Numbered from the stretch's first letter, positions 1 to 8,029 are shown. The stretch: 53,715 bases of DNA from Streptomyces rochei (GCA_002155895.1 MUMD01000005.1:240-53954), one strand, 5' to 3'. Program-made: numbers and translations. The notes: generated by a model not told the origin, from the sequence alone.

Positions 1-314
1 CGGTCCCGGCGGGCGCGGAGGGCGTCGACGGCGTCGCGGAGCCGTTCCACCTCACGCCGCAGCTCCCCGGTGGGGCGGCTGTCGGGTGATTCGGCCTCCG
101 CCACCGCTCTGGCCTCGGTGACACGCACCCCGCCGGCGCCGACGACCCGCACCCGCAGCGAACCGGGGTCCGCCGAACGGGGCAGGCCGGTCACCCGGAC
201 CCGCCCGTCCCGGGGCACCGTGCCGCGGGCGAGCCGGCGGCAGAGGGCGCCCTGCGCGTACACCACCACCGAGTCGAGCGTCGATGCCCACCCCGGGACC
301 GCCTCAGCCTTCAT
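1..314 (-). CDS. MuiA-like DUF4140/DUF4139 protein, N-terminal part
   Basis: Only the first 104 codons are inside the window; the gene continues beyond the left edge. The ATG is preceded by a GGGGGAG ribosome binding site. The visible protein begins with a short beta-rich module (DSVVVYAQGALCRRLARG, then a VRVTGLPRSADPGSLRVR stretch). This matches the DUF4140 domain at the start of mucoidy-inhibitor A (MuiA) family proteins, where it normally precedes a coiled coil and a DUF4139 domain. The last visible residues (ELRREVERLRDAVDALRARR) look like the start of that coiled coil. Molecular function of the family is poorly known. The family call is fairly good; completeness cannot be judged. Confidence 0.7.
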   Translation of the reverse strand, partial: MKAEAVPGWASTLDSVVVYAQGALCRRLARGTVPRDGRVRVTGLPRSADPGSLRVRVVGAGGVRVTEARAVAEAESPDSRPTGELRREVERLRDAVDALRARRD

Positions 315-405
315 GTGCTCCCCCACACGCGGTGTCACTCCCGGGGGAACTCTATGCCGGATGCCGCCCGAGCGGACCCTCCCCTCCGGCGCCGGACTCC
401 GGCAC

Positions 406-1068
406 TCACAGGGGCTGGGCGGTGGAGCGGATGGCGGAGATGTCGAACTGGAGCCTGACCTTCTCGCTGACCATGCTGCCGCCCGCCTCGAGCCGCTGGT
501 TGTAGACGAGCCCCCAGTCGCGGCGGTCGATGGTGGTGGTGCCGTCGAAGCCCGCACGCTCGTACCCGAAGGGGTCCATGACCGAGCCGAGGTAGTCCAG
601 TTGGAGGTCGACGGACCGGGTCGTGTCACGGATCGTGAGGTCCCCCGTCATCCGGAAGCTCTCCCCGCCCTCGTGCACGGTCGAGGTGCTGCGGAACGTC
701 ATCTCCGGGTACCGGCGCGCATCGAAGAAGTCCTTGCCGACGAGGTGCGCGTCGCGCTGTTCCACACCGGTGTCGACGCCGGCCACCCGGATGACGAGTT
801 CGGCCCGGGACTCGGACGGCCGGGCCCCGTCGAAGTAGAGCGCGCTGTCGTAGTCGGTGAAGGCCCCGCGGACGGTCGTCACCATGGCGTGGCGCACGGA
901 GAAACCGATCCGGCTGTGCGGGCGGTCGATGGTCCAGTGCCCGGTCAGCGCGCGCAGCGCCGGGTCGAGCGAGGCGTCGGTCGCCGAGGCGCCCCCACCG
1001 GGCCGACCGGCGGCCACGGCCGACGGCGGTTCGATGACGGCGGTCTGGCGACGGCTGAAGATACCCAT
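406..1068 (-). CDS. YceI family protein
   Basis: 220 aa, starting MGIFSRRQ, with an AAAGGG ribosome binding site about nine bases upstream; longer starts lack one. After a 45-residue low-complexity N-terminus comes the YceI lipocalin-like barrel: GHWTIDRPHSRIGFSVRH, then KDFFDARRYPEMTFRS, and DLTIRDTTRSVDLQ. YceI barrels bind polyprenyl or other hydrophobic ligands, and many are secreted. This one shows no signal peptide, so it is probably cytoplasmic, like many actinomycete members. The N-terminal extension has no recognisable domain. It stands alone between unrelated genes, so context gives no ligand. Family assignment is confident; ligand and role are unknown. Confidence 0.88.
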   Translation of the reverse strand: MGIFSRRQTAVIEPPSAVAAGRPGGGASATDASLDPALRALTGHWTIDRPHSRIGFSVRHAMVTTVRGAFTDYDSALYFDGARPSESRAELVIRVAGVDTGVEQRDAHLVGKDFFDARRYPEMTFRSTSTVHEGGESFRMTGDLTIRDTTRSVDLQLDYLGSVMDPFGYERAGFDGTTTIDRRDWGLVYNQRLEAGGSMVSEKVRLQFDISAIRSTAQPL

Positions 1069-1297
1069 GAGACGTGGCCCTTTCGAGTCGGAACACTCGG
1101 TGTTACCACGTCGTCGGCCGATCGGACGGGGGGAGATGTGCCCTCTCGTCCGGCTTCCATGACGCCGACCGGAAAGCTGCACAAGATCAACGAATCGATA
1201 CGCGGACGCGTGCGGACCCGGTAGACCCGTCCGTCCGGCGGACAGCGACCACCGCACCGGGGCAGCGGTACGCCCCGCGACCACGTCCCCGCCCGGG

Positions 1298-1534
1298 CTA
1301 CTCGGCGGGGTCCTCCTCCGCCTGCCGGACGGCGCGTTTGACCGCCGTCTCGATCACTTCCGCCGGGCGGCCGCTGACCTTGGCGTGATCGGCGATCGCC
1401 GCTTGCGCGGCCCGGGCGGCCTCCTGCCAGGCCCGCTGCTGCGCTTTGAACTCTTCGCCGTCGAGCCCGGCGAGCCGGGCACGCTGCTCTTCCGCCGCCC
1501 GCTCGAGGCTGATCAGATCCTGGGGAACGTCCAC
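1298..1534 (-). CDS. small hypothetical protein, helical
   Basis: 78 aa from a GTG start (VDVPQDLISLERAAEEQ). It is charged and rich in Ala, Glu, Arg and Gln, and is probably a single long helix or coiled coil with no Cys and no membrane segment. The GTG is preceded only by a weak GGA-containing site, so the start is tentative. I do not recognise a family. It ends 229 bases upstream of the YceI gene's start on the same strand, and the VOC gene begins 145 bases away on the other strand. High third-position GC in this frame supports real coding, but no function can be inferred. Confidence 0.5.
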   Translation of the reverse strand: MDVPQDLISLERAAEEQRARLAGLDGEEFKAQQRAWQEAARAAQAAIADHAKVSGRPAEVIETAVKRAVRQAEEDPAE

Positions 1535-1678
1535 GCCGCCGATCCTAGGCGCGGACACGGCCGAGCACCGGCCCCGACCCGCGGACCGCGCGCGGCGTCG
1601 ACGGTGTGCCCGCGGACTCGTGCCTCGGCGCGGAAAGCGGGCAGGGGAAGGGGGACACCGGCTACCTGCGGAGGAACG

Positions 1679-2101
1679 ATGAGCGAGTACCCCCGGCTGC
1701 TGCAGACCGTGCTGGACACCACCGACCCGAGGCGACTGGCCGAGTTCTACAGGCGGTTGCTCGGGTTGGCGTACCGCCCGGGGGATGAGCCGCCGGCGGA
1801 CGGCGCGCCCGAGGAGCCCGACTGGCTCGTGCTGCGTTCGCCCGACGGGACGAACCGCCTCGCCTTCCAGCTGGTGGACCGCCTGCCCCGGACGACCTGG
1901 CCGTCGCACGACGTTCCCATGCAGGCGCACCTCGATCTGACCGTGCCCGACACCGGGGAACTCGCCCGCCAGCGCCGCAGGGCCGAGGAGCTGGGCGCGG
2001 AACTCCTGCTCGACCGTTCCGACGACCCGGAGGAGCCGCTCTTCGTCTTCGCGGACCCCTCCGGTCATCCGTTCTGCGTCTTCGTCTCCGCTGCGCCGTG
2101 A
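1679..2101 (+). CDS. VOC (glyoxalase/bleomycin-resistance fold) protein
   Basis: 140 aa with a GGAGGAA ribosome binding site directly before the ATG. The sequence has the paired beta-alpha-beta-beta-beta layout of VOC proteins: an N-terminal LLQTVLDTTDPRRLAEFYRRLLG, a central HLDLTVPD strand and a C-terminal VFADPSGHPFCVF. Actinomycete proteins of this size (often annotated glyoxalase-like or dioxygenase) are metal-binding or metal-lost enzymes of unknown substrate. The His of HLDLTV and Glu/Asp near the C-terminus could be metal ligands, but this cannot be shown from sequence alone. It is a single gene with no obvious operon partner, converging on the snapalysin gene. Confidence 0.85.
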   Translation: MSEYPRLLQTVLDTTDPRRLAEFYRRLLGLAYRPGDEPPADGAPEEPDWLVLRSPDGTNRLAFQLVDRLPRTTWPSHDVPMQAHLDLTVPDTGELARQRRRAEELGAELLLDRSDDPEEPLFVFADPSGHPFCVFVSAAP

Positions 2102-2161
2102 GCCACGGGGGTGACGGCGTGCGCCGGGGCGCGCCGGCGGCCCGGAGGACGACGCGTCTGG

Positions 2162-2731
2162 TCAGTCCCCGACCGCGGCGGACCGCACGGCCGGGACCGA
2201 CGCCCGGACGGAAGCCGAGAAGTTCTCCTCGACCTCGGCCTTCTCGGCCGCGTTCGGGTAGGGGTTGGTGCACGAGACGCCCGCGCTGGAGCCCGACATC
2301 AAGCTGGAGCAGGGGCCGGGCTTGCGGTCGGGCAGGCCCAGGATGTGACCCAGTTCGTGGGAGGAGATGCGCACCGTGTCGTAGCCCTGGTTCACGGCCT
2401 GGCGGCCGATGTAGACGGTGCCGCTGCCCAGGGGACCGGGCAGGGCGCGCGGCCAGCCGTTGTCGGCGAGCACGCGGATGTCGGCGCGCCGGCCGGACGC
2501 GGCCGGGCGCAGTTCCACACCGTCGACGCTCTCGTTCCAGATGGCCGCGCCCCGGTCCACCGCGGACCTGAACTCCGCCGCGCCGCTCGCGTCGTAGGTG
2601 ACGACCCGGGCCGCTGCCGGGGCGAGGGCGGTGGCACCGGTCGGGGTGGCGGCGACGGCCTGGCCGCCGAGCGTCGGCAGAGCCGCCAGCAGCACGGCGG
2701 CGGCGCCGGCACTCAGGATTCGGACGTGCAT
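2162..2731 (-). CDS. snapalysin-type secreted zinc metalloprotease (M7)
   Basis: 189 aa with an N-terminal signal peptide (about residues 1-28, ending AVAA). The zinc motif HELGHILGLPD gives His125, Glu126, His129 and Asp135, the HExxHxxGxxD arrangement of family M7 (small neutral protease, SnpA). Two downstream cysteines (CSSLMSGSSAGVSC) match the snapalysin disulphide region. These are small secreted Streptomyces proteases that hydrolyse proteins with a preference around aromatic residues. In the best-studied loci snpA is divergent from a LysR-type activator gene; no LysR gene is adjacent here, and the upstream neighbour on the same strand is an HxlR regulator. The ATG has a purine-rich AGGAGGTCG site upstream. 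Confident family call. Confidence 0.92.
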   Translation of the reverse strand: MHVRILSAGAAAVLLAALPTLGGQAVAATPTGATALAPAAARVVTYDASGAAEFRSAVDRGAAIWNESVDGVELRPAASGRRADIRVLADNGWPRALPGPLGSGTVYIGRQAVNQGYDTVRISSHELGHILGLPDRKPGPCSSLMSGSSAGVSCTNPYPNAAEKAEVEENFSASVRASVPAVRSAAVGD

Positions 2732-2853
2732 GGTCGACCTCCTTGTGGGGGAAGGTAGTCGTGGTCATGACACCACCTGGCTCCCTGCCCACCGCTCCGG
2801 GACGCCAATCCGTCATTCCGGAGCCGGGAGGTCCATCGGCACCGGCCGGCCCG

Positions 2854-3237
2854 TCACTTCCCGAACCGGTCGCGCGCCTCCTCGATGTGGCCCAGGTACC
2901 GGTGGGTCCAGCCGCACATGGCGTCGACCGTGGTGCGCAGGGCCCGGCCCGGCTCGGTGAGCGTGTACTCCACCCGCGGCGGCACCGTGGGGTACACCGT
3001 CCGCTCCAGCAGACCGTTGCGCTCCAGCATGCGCAGGTTCTGGGTGAGCATCTTGTGGCTGACGCCCTCCACCTCGTCGCGCAGCTCGCTGAACCTCAGG
3101 GTGCGCTCGCCGAGCGCCTCGATGATCAGGAGCGCCCATTTGTTGGCGACGTCGGAGAAGATCTCCCGCGCCAGGGAGTCCGCCCGCCTCAGATCCGCGT
3201 CCTCGGGCAGGCCCTTGAGCAATTGTTTGGTCACCAT
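2854..3237 (-). CDS. HxlR family transcriptional regulator
   Basis: 127 aa with a GAGGAA site seven bases before the ATG. The winged helix shows the family signature KWALLIIEALGERTLRFSELRDEVEGVSHKMLTQNLRMLERNGLLERTVYPTVPPRVEYTLTEPG. It is divergent from the RidA gene, with about 100 bases between starts, a typical regulator-target layout. An inverted repeat lies between them, close to the RidA start. It lacks the N-terminal cysteine used by some redox-sensing HxlR members, so a small-molecule or indirect signal is more likely. The next gene on the same strand is the secreted protease; whether it is also controlled is unknown. Confidence 0.93.
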   Translation of the reverse strand: MVTKQLLKGLPEDADLRRADSLAREIFSDVANKWALLIIEALGERTLRFSELRDEVEGVSHKMLTQNLRMLERNGLLERTVYPTVPPRVEYTLTEPGRALRTTVDAMCGWTHRYLGHIEEARDRFGK

Positions 3238-3282
3238 CAGGTTCCTCAGTCACCGAAAAGTGCGTTCTTCCAGGTCGGCGCC

Positions 3283-3319
3283 CACTCTCCTACAGTCTCC
3301 CAGTAACCACAAGAGAGTG
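3283..3319. promoter_or_regulatory. inverted repeat in HxlR/RidA divergent promoter
   Basis: CACTCTC (3283-3289) and GAGAGTG (3313-3319) are exact reverse complements separated by 23 bases, in the short gap between the divergent HxlR and RidA genes. The repeat ends 18 bases before the chosen RidA start. An HxlR operator is the simplest reading. It could also be a chance hairpin. Confidence 0.4.
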
Positions 3320-3337
3320 AAGCGAAGGGTGAACACC

Positions 3338-3739
3338 GTGAGCGTCATCGACGCCTTCCACCACCGGGTCCCGGCCGAGGACGAGTTCGGCTACTCGCAG
3401 GCGATCAGGTCCGGCGACCTGATCCACGTCTCCGGACAGCTCGCGCTCGACCCGGCGGGCGAGTTCGTCCACGCGGACGACTTCGCCGCCCAGCTCGAGC
3501 GGACGTACGCCAACGCCGACAAGGTCCTGGACCACTACGGCGCCACCCGGAACCAGGTCGTCTCACAGACCCTGTACGTGGTGGACCTGCGCCACAACGC
3601 CGAGGCGGCGGCCGCGGGCAATCGGGCCTACTTCGGTGAGCACCGCCCGGTCAGCACGGTCGTCGGCGTCACCGAACTGACCTTCCCCGGCCAGGTCGTC
3701 GAGATCGCCTTCGTCGTCGACCGGAGGCTGCCCGCCTGA
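3338..3739 (+). CDS. RidA (YjgF/UK114) family protein
   Basis: 133 aa. I chose the GTG that follows GAAGGG by eight bases, giving VSVIDAFHHRVPAEDEFGYSQAIR. A GTG nine bases earlier is also in frame but overlaps the ribosome binding site. Family features are SQAIRSGDLIHVSGQLALDPAGEFVHADDFAAQLERTYANADKVLDHYGA and the C-terminal VVEIAFVVDR. RidA enzymes deaminate reactive enamines and imines; this looks like one of the broader Rid subfamilies, where activity varies. The canonical RidA arginine near residue 105 cannot be confirmed by eye. It is divergent from an HxlR gene, which probably regulates it. Confidence 0.9.
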   Translation: MSVIDAFHHRVPAEDEFGYSQAIRSGDLIHVSGQLALDPAGEFVHADDFAAQLERTYANADKVLDHYGATRNQVVSQTLYVVDLRHNAEAAAAGNRAYFGEHRPVSTVVGVTELTFPGQVVEIAFVVDRRLPA

Positions 3740-3756
3740 CTCCGGCACCACCGGGC

Positions 3757-4650
3757 TCAGGACGACAGCACGCGGTCGAGCGCCGCCCGGCCGGCGGGGC
3801 CCCAGGTCGGTTTGCCGCCGGGCAGGCCCCGGTCGCCGTCGCGGCCCGTCCGCAGGAGGAAGAGTCCCTTCAGGGCGGCCAGGCCACGGGCGCGCCGGAC
3901 GGTCCCCTCGTCGGCGCGCCCGTAGGCGTCGAAGAAGCGCGGGGCGGCGCCACGGGGCAGCAGCACCCACGCGGCCGCGAGGTCCCACGCCGGGTCGCCG
4001 GCGAACATGTCGCCGAAGTCGAGCACACCGCTGAGGGCCCCGTCCGAGACGACCACGTTCGCGGGATGGAGGTCACCGTGCACCCACAACGGCGGTCCCT
4101 CCCAGCCGGGTGCCGCGACGGCGTCGTCCCAGACGGCCCGGAGACCGTCGGCGATGTCGCCGGGGGCGACGGCGTCGAAGAAGTGGTCGAAGCCGTCCGT
4201 GCAGTCCTTCGGGTGGGCGCCGCGGTCCGAGGCGGTCGGAGCGTCGGCGGGTGCCTCCACGTGCAGGGCCTTGAGGAAGTCCGCCAGGCGGTCGGCCGAG
4301 TCGTCACCGCGACCGATCGGGCTCCGGTCCAGCGGCTCGCCGGGGACCCAGGTCATGACGGTCCAGGGCTTCGGGAAGCGCGCGGACGGCTCGCAGATCC
4401 GGACGGGGCTGGGAACGGGCAGCGGCAGACGCGGGGCCAGGACGGGCAGCCACCGGCGCTCCTTGTACTGGAGACCCGGGGCACGCTCCGTGCGGGGCAT
4501 GCGCACGGCCAGCCCGTCCCCCAGACGCCACTGCTGGTTGTCCCATCCACCCGCCACCTCACGCAGGGCCAGTCCCGCCAGGTCGGGGTGCTGCTCCCGC
4601 AGCAGATCGCGTACGAGGGCCGCGGTGATCCCGGGTGTGGAGTCGGTCAT
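3757..4650 (-). CDS. aminoglycoside phosphotransferase (APH) family protein
   Basis: 297 aa from ATG (MTDSTPGITAALVRDLLREQ). An upstream TTG would add 17 residues but has no ribosome binding site. Kinase-fold motifs are present: the catalytic loop WVHGDLHPANVVV (HGDxHxxN) and the metal-binding GVLDFGD about 20 residues later. Length and motifs fit the APH/choline-kinase-like superfamily. Streptomyces carry many such genes, and most do not confer aminoglycoside resistance, so the substrate is unknown. The gene converges on RidA with a 17-base gap between stops. Confident superfamily, low confidence on substrate. Confidence 0.88.
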   Translation of the reverse strand: MTDSTPGITAALVRDLLREQHPDLAGLALREVAGGWDNQQWRLGDGLAVRMPRTERAPGLQYKERRWLPVLAPRLPLPVPSPVRICEPSARFPKPWTVMTWVPGEPLDRSPIGRGDDSADRLADFLKALHVEAPADAPTASDRGAHPKDCTDGFDHFFDAVAPGDIADGLRAVWDDAVAAPGWEGPPLWVHGDLHPANVVVSDGALSGVLDFGDMFAGDPAWDLAAAWVLLPRGAAPRFFDAYGRADEGTVRRARGLAALKGLFLLRTGRDGDRGLPGGKPTWGPAGRAALDRVLSS

Positions 4651-4794
4651 GCCGGTCCACGGTACGGGGCGGGCAGCGGCCGGTCCCGCCGGGAGAGCCA
4701 AAAAAGTCTCGGCGGTGATGTCGAGAACCCGTGACCGGCTCCGTCCCTGCTATGAACGCGACCACAATGGGCCGCACGCACCGAGGAGACGACG

Positions 4795-5202
4795 ATGGCC
4801 AAGTACCTGTTGCTGAAGCACTACCGGGGCGCACCGGCGGCGGTCAACGACGTGCCGATGGACCAGTGGACACCCGAGGAGATCTCGGCCCACATGCAGT
4901 ACATGCGGGACTTCGCGGACCGGCTCGAGAAGACCGGCGAGTTCGTCGACGGTCAGGCACTCGCCCCCGAGGGGACATGGGTCCGGTACGACGGTGAGGG
5001 GCGCCCGCCGGTCACCGACGGCCCGTTCGCCGAGACCAAGGACCTCATCGCCGGCTGGATGGTGATCGACGTCGACAGCTACGAGCGGGCCGTGGAGCTG
5101 GCCGGGGAGCTGTCGGCGGCCCCCGGGGCGGGCGGCAGGCCGATCCACGAGTGGCTCGAACTGCGCCCGTTCTACGGAGTCTCGCCCACCGTCACGGAAT
5201 GA
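4795..5202 (+). CDS. DGPF/YCII-related protein partnered with ECF42 sigma factor
   Basis: 135 aa with a GAGGAG ribosome binding site. It is a ferredoxin-like YCII-domain protein (MAKYLLLKHYRG start) carrying the diagnostic VTDGPFAETKD motif that gives DGPF proteins their name. Its stop codon overlaps the start of the next gene as ATGA, so the two are translationally coupled. DGPF genes are known to sit beside ECF42 sigma factors in actinobacteria and are usually their targets; biochemical function is undefined. The product is small and presumably cytoplasmic. Confidence 0.92.
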   Translation: MAKYLLLKHYRGAPAAVNDVPMDQWTPEEISAHMQYMRDFADRLEKTGEFVDGQALAPEGTWVRYDGEGRPPVTDGPFAETKDLIAGWMVIDVDSYERAVELAGELSAAPGAGGRPIHEWLELRPFYGVSPTVTE

Positions 5203-6368
5203 CCTCGGCCATGGACGAGGCCCTGCTCAGGAGCCTCACGCCGAGCGTCCTCACCGTCCTCGTCCGCCGCGGAGCCGACTTCGCGGCGGCCGAGGACGCC
5301 GTGCAGGAGGCGCTGGTCGAGGCGGTCCGCGTCTGGCCGGACGACCCGCCGCGCGATCCCAGGGGCTGGCTGATCACCGTCGCCTGGCGCCGGTTCCTCG
5401 ACGCGACGAGGGCGGACACCGCCCGCCGCCGGCGGGAGGACCTGGCCGACCGGGAACCGGCCGCCGGACCCGCGCCCTCGACGGACGACACGCTCCAGCT
5501 CTACTTCCTGTGCGCCCACCCGTCACTGACACCGTCGTCCGCGGTCGCGCTCACCCTGCGCGCGGTAGGGGCCCTGACGACCCGGCAGATCGCGCGGGCG
5601 TACCTGGTGCCCGAGGCGACCATGGCGCAGCGCATCAGCCGGGCCAAGCGCACCGTCTCCGGCGTCCGCTTCGACCGGCCGGGCGACGTCGCCACCGTGC
5701 TGCGCGTCCTCTACCTGGTCTTCAACGAGGGCTACTCCGGCGACGTGGACCTGGCCGCCGAGGCCATCCGGCTCACCCGGCGGCTCGCGGCCGCCGTCGA
5801 CCACCCCGAGGTCGCCGGGCTGCTCGCCCTCATGCTGCTCCACCACGCCCGGCGCGCCTCCCGAATCGCACCCGACGGCAGCCTGGTCCCGCTCGCCGAG
5901 CAGGACCGCGGCCGGTGGGACACCGCGTCGATCGCCGAGGGGATCGACATCCTCCAGGCGGCGCTCGCCCGCGACCGGCTCGGGGAGTTCCAGGCCCAGG
6001 CGGCCATCGCGGCGCTCCACGCCGACGCGCCCACCACCGCCGAGACCGACTGGGTGCAGATCGTCGAGTGGTACGACGAACTGGTGCGCCTCACCGACAG
6101 CCCGGTCGTGCGGCTCAACCGGGCGGTCGCCGTCGGTGAGGCCGACGGACCGCGCGCCGGCCTGGCCGCGTTGGCCGAGCTGGACGACACCCTGCCCCGC
6201 CACGCCGCGGCGGCGGCCTACCTCCACGAGCGGGCCGGAGACCCCAGGACGGCGGCGCGGCTGTACGCCGAGGCGGCGCACCGGGCGTCCAGCCTCGCCG
6301 AACGCGATCACCTGACCCGGCAGGCCGCGAGACTCAACGCCCGCCGGCGTAGGGGAGCGGGACCATGA
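5199..6368 (+). CDS. ECF42-type sigma factor with C-terminal TPR-like extension
   Basis: 389 aa. The ATG overlaps the DGPF gene's stop (ATGA). Region 2 includes AAAEDAVQEALVEAVRVWP and GWLITVAWRRFLD. Region 4 has LTLRAVGALTTRQIARAYLVPEATMAQRISRAK. The remaining half is an all-helical, TPR-like extension (LYLVFNEGYSGD, VRLNRAVAVGEADGPRAGLAALAELDD, AAAAYLHERAGD), now often called DUF6596. This architecture plus the DGPF partner is the hallmark of ECF42, which lacks an anti-sigma factor; the C-terminal extension is reported to be needed for activity. The tail is basic (NARRRRGAGP). Confident. Confidence 0.93.
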   Translation: MTSAMDEALLRSLTPSVLTVLVRRGADFAAAEDAVQEALVEAVRVWPDDPPRDPRGWLITVAWRRFLDATRADTARRRREDLADREPAAGPAPSTDDTLQLYFLCAHPSLTPSSAVALTLRAVGALTTRQIARAYLVPEATMAQRISRAKRTVSGVRFDRPGDVATVLRVLYLVFNEGYSGDVDLAAEAIRLTRRLAAAVDHPEVAGLLALMLLHHARRASRIAPDGSLVPLAEQDRGRWDTASIAEGIDILQAALARDRLGEFQAQAAIAALHADAPTTAETDWVQIVEWYDELVRLTDSPVVRLNRAVAVGEADGPRAGLAALAELDDTLPRHAAAAAYLHERAGDPRTAARLYAEAAHRASSLAERDHLTRQAARLNARRRRGAGP

Positions 6369-6413
6369 GCGGCCTTCCGCGGCAGCCGGGCGTTCGCCCC
6401 CCCCGCGGGGTTG

Positions 6414-6437
6414 CCGGACGCGTTCCGAACTGTTCCG
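6414..6437 (+). promoter_or_regulatory. 24-nt motif shared with 35672-35695
   Basis: The stretch runs CCGGACGCGTTCCG, then AA, then CTGTTCCG. The same 24 bases occur at 35672-35695 with only AA changed to GG. Each copy holds a direct repeat GTTCCG at ten-base spacing and lies upstream of a gene start (72 bases before the PNPOx-like gene here). It may be a shared regulator site. No factor is known to me. Confidence 0.35.
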
Positions 6438-6509
6438 ATCACAACCCGGCGGGATGCCCGGGCCCACGGCCATGGGCACCCGTGGAAGTGACAGGGAAGG
6501 AGTCCCGGC

Positions 6510-7058
6510 ATGACACCGAAGCACCCCAGGACGGAGCTCGACGCCCGCTACAGCGCCGCGCTCAACCCGCGCCCGGGCACCGAGGACGTCACCGCCACCG
6601 ACTGGGCCGAGGCCGAGCGGCGACTGTGTGCCGCCGAGGTCTTCTGGATCACCACGGTCCGGCCGGACGGCCGCCTGCACGTCACGCCCCTCATCGCGGC
6701 CTGGCACGACGGGGCGCTGCACTTCAGCACCGGACCGGGGGAGCAGAAGGCCAGGAACCTGGCCGGCAACGCCCACTGCGTCCTCACCACCGGGAACGCC
6801 TCCCTCTCCGAGGGCCTCGACCTGGTGGTCGAGGGCACGGCGGAGCGGGTGACGGACCCGGCACGTCAGGAGGAGGTGATCGCCGCGTTCGAGGAGCAGT
6901 ACGGGGACCACGTCGTCTCGCCGGAGGGCACCTTCCACGGGCTCGGCGACAGCATCCGTCAGGGCGACGACCTGCTGTTCGCCGTGGCACCGGGCGCGGC
7001 GTACGCCTTCGGGCACGACGGCCGGGTGTTCAGCCACACCCGCTACACCTTCTCCTGA
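6510..7058 (+). CDS. pyridoxamine 5'-phosphate oxidase-like flavin protein
   Basis: 182 aa with a GGAAGGAG ribosome binding site. The split-barrel flavin-binding fold is seen in VFWITTVRPDGRLHVTPLIAAWHDGALHFSTGPGEQKARNLAGNAHCVLTTG and DLVVEGTAERVTD. These PNPOx-like proteins bind FMN or F420 and reduce or oxidise small molecules; the Streptomyces versions of about 180 aa have no established substrate. It lies 141 bases after the ECF42 gene, and the shared motif at 6414-6437 sits in between. It might be an ECF42 target, but that is inference only. Confidence 0.87.
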   Translation: MTPKHPRTELDARYSAALNPRPGTEDVTATDWAEAERRLCAAEVFWITTVRPDGRLHVTPLIAAWHDGALHFSTGPGEQKARNLAGNAHCVLTTGNASLSEGLDLVVEGTAERVTDPARQEEVIAAFEEQYGDHVVSPEGTFHGLGDSIRQGDDLLFAVAPGAAYAFGHDGRVFSHTRYTFS

Positions 7059-7084
7059 GACGCCGGTTCTCCCGAGTGGCCGGG

Positions 7085-7114
7085 CGGTCCGCGCCGGTCC
7101 GCGCCGGTCTGCGC
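7085..7114 (+). repeat. three tandem 10-bp repeats
   Basis: CGGTCCGCGC occurs twice in tandem, followed by a third copy with one change (CGGTCTGCGC). It lies just after the PNPOx-like stop codon. It is a short GC-rich repeat with no clear hairpin, and a role is not evident. Confidence 0.6.
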
Positions 7115-7231
7115 AGCCCCCTTCCGAGTCGGCTGCCCCGGCCTCCACCGCCCCTCCGCGCGGGCCGACGGGCGATTGTCAGTGGCGGGTGTCACGCTGG
7201 AATCACACAGGATCTGCGAAAGGGAATCGTT

Positions 7232-8029
7232 GTGATCACCACCGATTTCGCCTCCGGCTCGCCCTGTTGGCTCGACCTCGGGGTCCCGGACGTCCCGGCC
7301 GCCGCGGCGTTCTACCGCGCGGTCCTGGGCTGGGAGTACGAGCCCATGGCCGGGGAGGAGGGTCCGGAAGGCGGGATGTTCCGCAAGGACGGCAAGATCG
7401 TCGCCGGGCTCGGCCAGCTCACCGAGGAGGGCGCCCGCCCGGCCTGGATGATCTACCACTCCGTGGCCGACGCGGACGCCACGACCCAGGCCGTCCAGCG
7501 CGCGGGCGGCACGGTGCGCGTGGCGCCGATGGCCCTCGACGACTGGGGCCGGATGGCCCAGTACAGCGATCCGCTGGGCGGCCAGTTCGCCGTGTGGCAG
7601 CCGGGGACGACCAAGGGCGTCGAGCTGGTGGACCAGCCGGGCTCCCTGTGCTGGACGGAGCTGTACACCAGCGACGCCGCGGCGGCCAAGGAGTTCTACG
7701 GCGGTGTGTTCGGCTGGCAGTTCGGTGACATGGAGATGCCGGGCGGAGGGGGCACGTACACGCTCATCACCCCCGCCGGACTCCCCGAGGACCGCATGCA
7801 CGGCGGGCTCATGCAGCTCAGGGAGCAGGACCTGGCCCTGGCGGGCGGGCGCCCCTACTGGCACCCCGTCTTCGCCGTCACCGACTGCGACGCCGCGGTC
7901 GCCGCGGTCACCGGCAACGGCGGCAGCGTGCAGATGGGCCCCGAGGACGCGGAGGGCGTCGGCCGGCTGGCCGTCTGCCTCGACCCGGCCGGCGCGGACT
8001 TCGTGGTGCTCCAGCCGAGCGAGGGCTGA
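7232..8029 (+). CDS. two-domain VOC family protein
   Basis: 265 aa from a GTG start behind GAAAGGGA. Two VOC modules are in tandem: residues about 8-125 (SPCWLDLGVPDVPAAAAFYRAVLGWEY to YSDPLGGQFAVWQ) and about 135-260 (SLCWTELYTSDAAAAKEFYGGVFGWQF to CLDPAGADFVVLQP). Each half has its own FYR/FYG helix and C-terminal strand. These double-module proteins are common in Streptomyces (often called hydroxylase or glyoxalase), and their substrates are mostly unknown. The gene is monocistronic and converges on the large phosphatase gene. Confident fold, unknown reaction. Confidence 0.9.
   Translation: MITTDFASGSPCWLDLGVPDVPAAAAFYRAVLGWEYEPMAGEEGPEGGMFRKDGKIVAGLGQLTEEGARPAWMIYHSVADADATTQAVQRAGGTVRVAPMALDDWGRMAQYSDPLGGQFAVWQPGTTKGVELVDQPGSLCWTELYTSDAAAAKEFYGGVFGWQFGDMEMPGGGGTYTLITPAGLPEDRMHGGLMQLREQDLALAGGRPYWHPVFAVTDCDAAVAAVTGNGGSVQMGPEDAEGVGRLAVCLDPAGADFVVLQPSEG

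Noticed and set aside
70-1224. A long plus-strand open frame across the YceI gene
   Set aside because: It is antisense to a clear YceI protein and has no homology-like motifs; high GC removes stops in the opposite strand.
7085-7114. Tandem 10-bp repeats as a CRISPR or mobile element end
   Set aside because: Units are too short, adjacent without spacers, and there are no terminal inverted repeats or transposase nearby.
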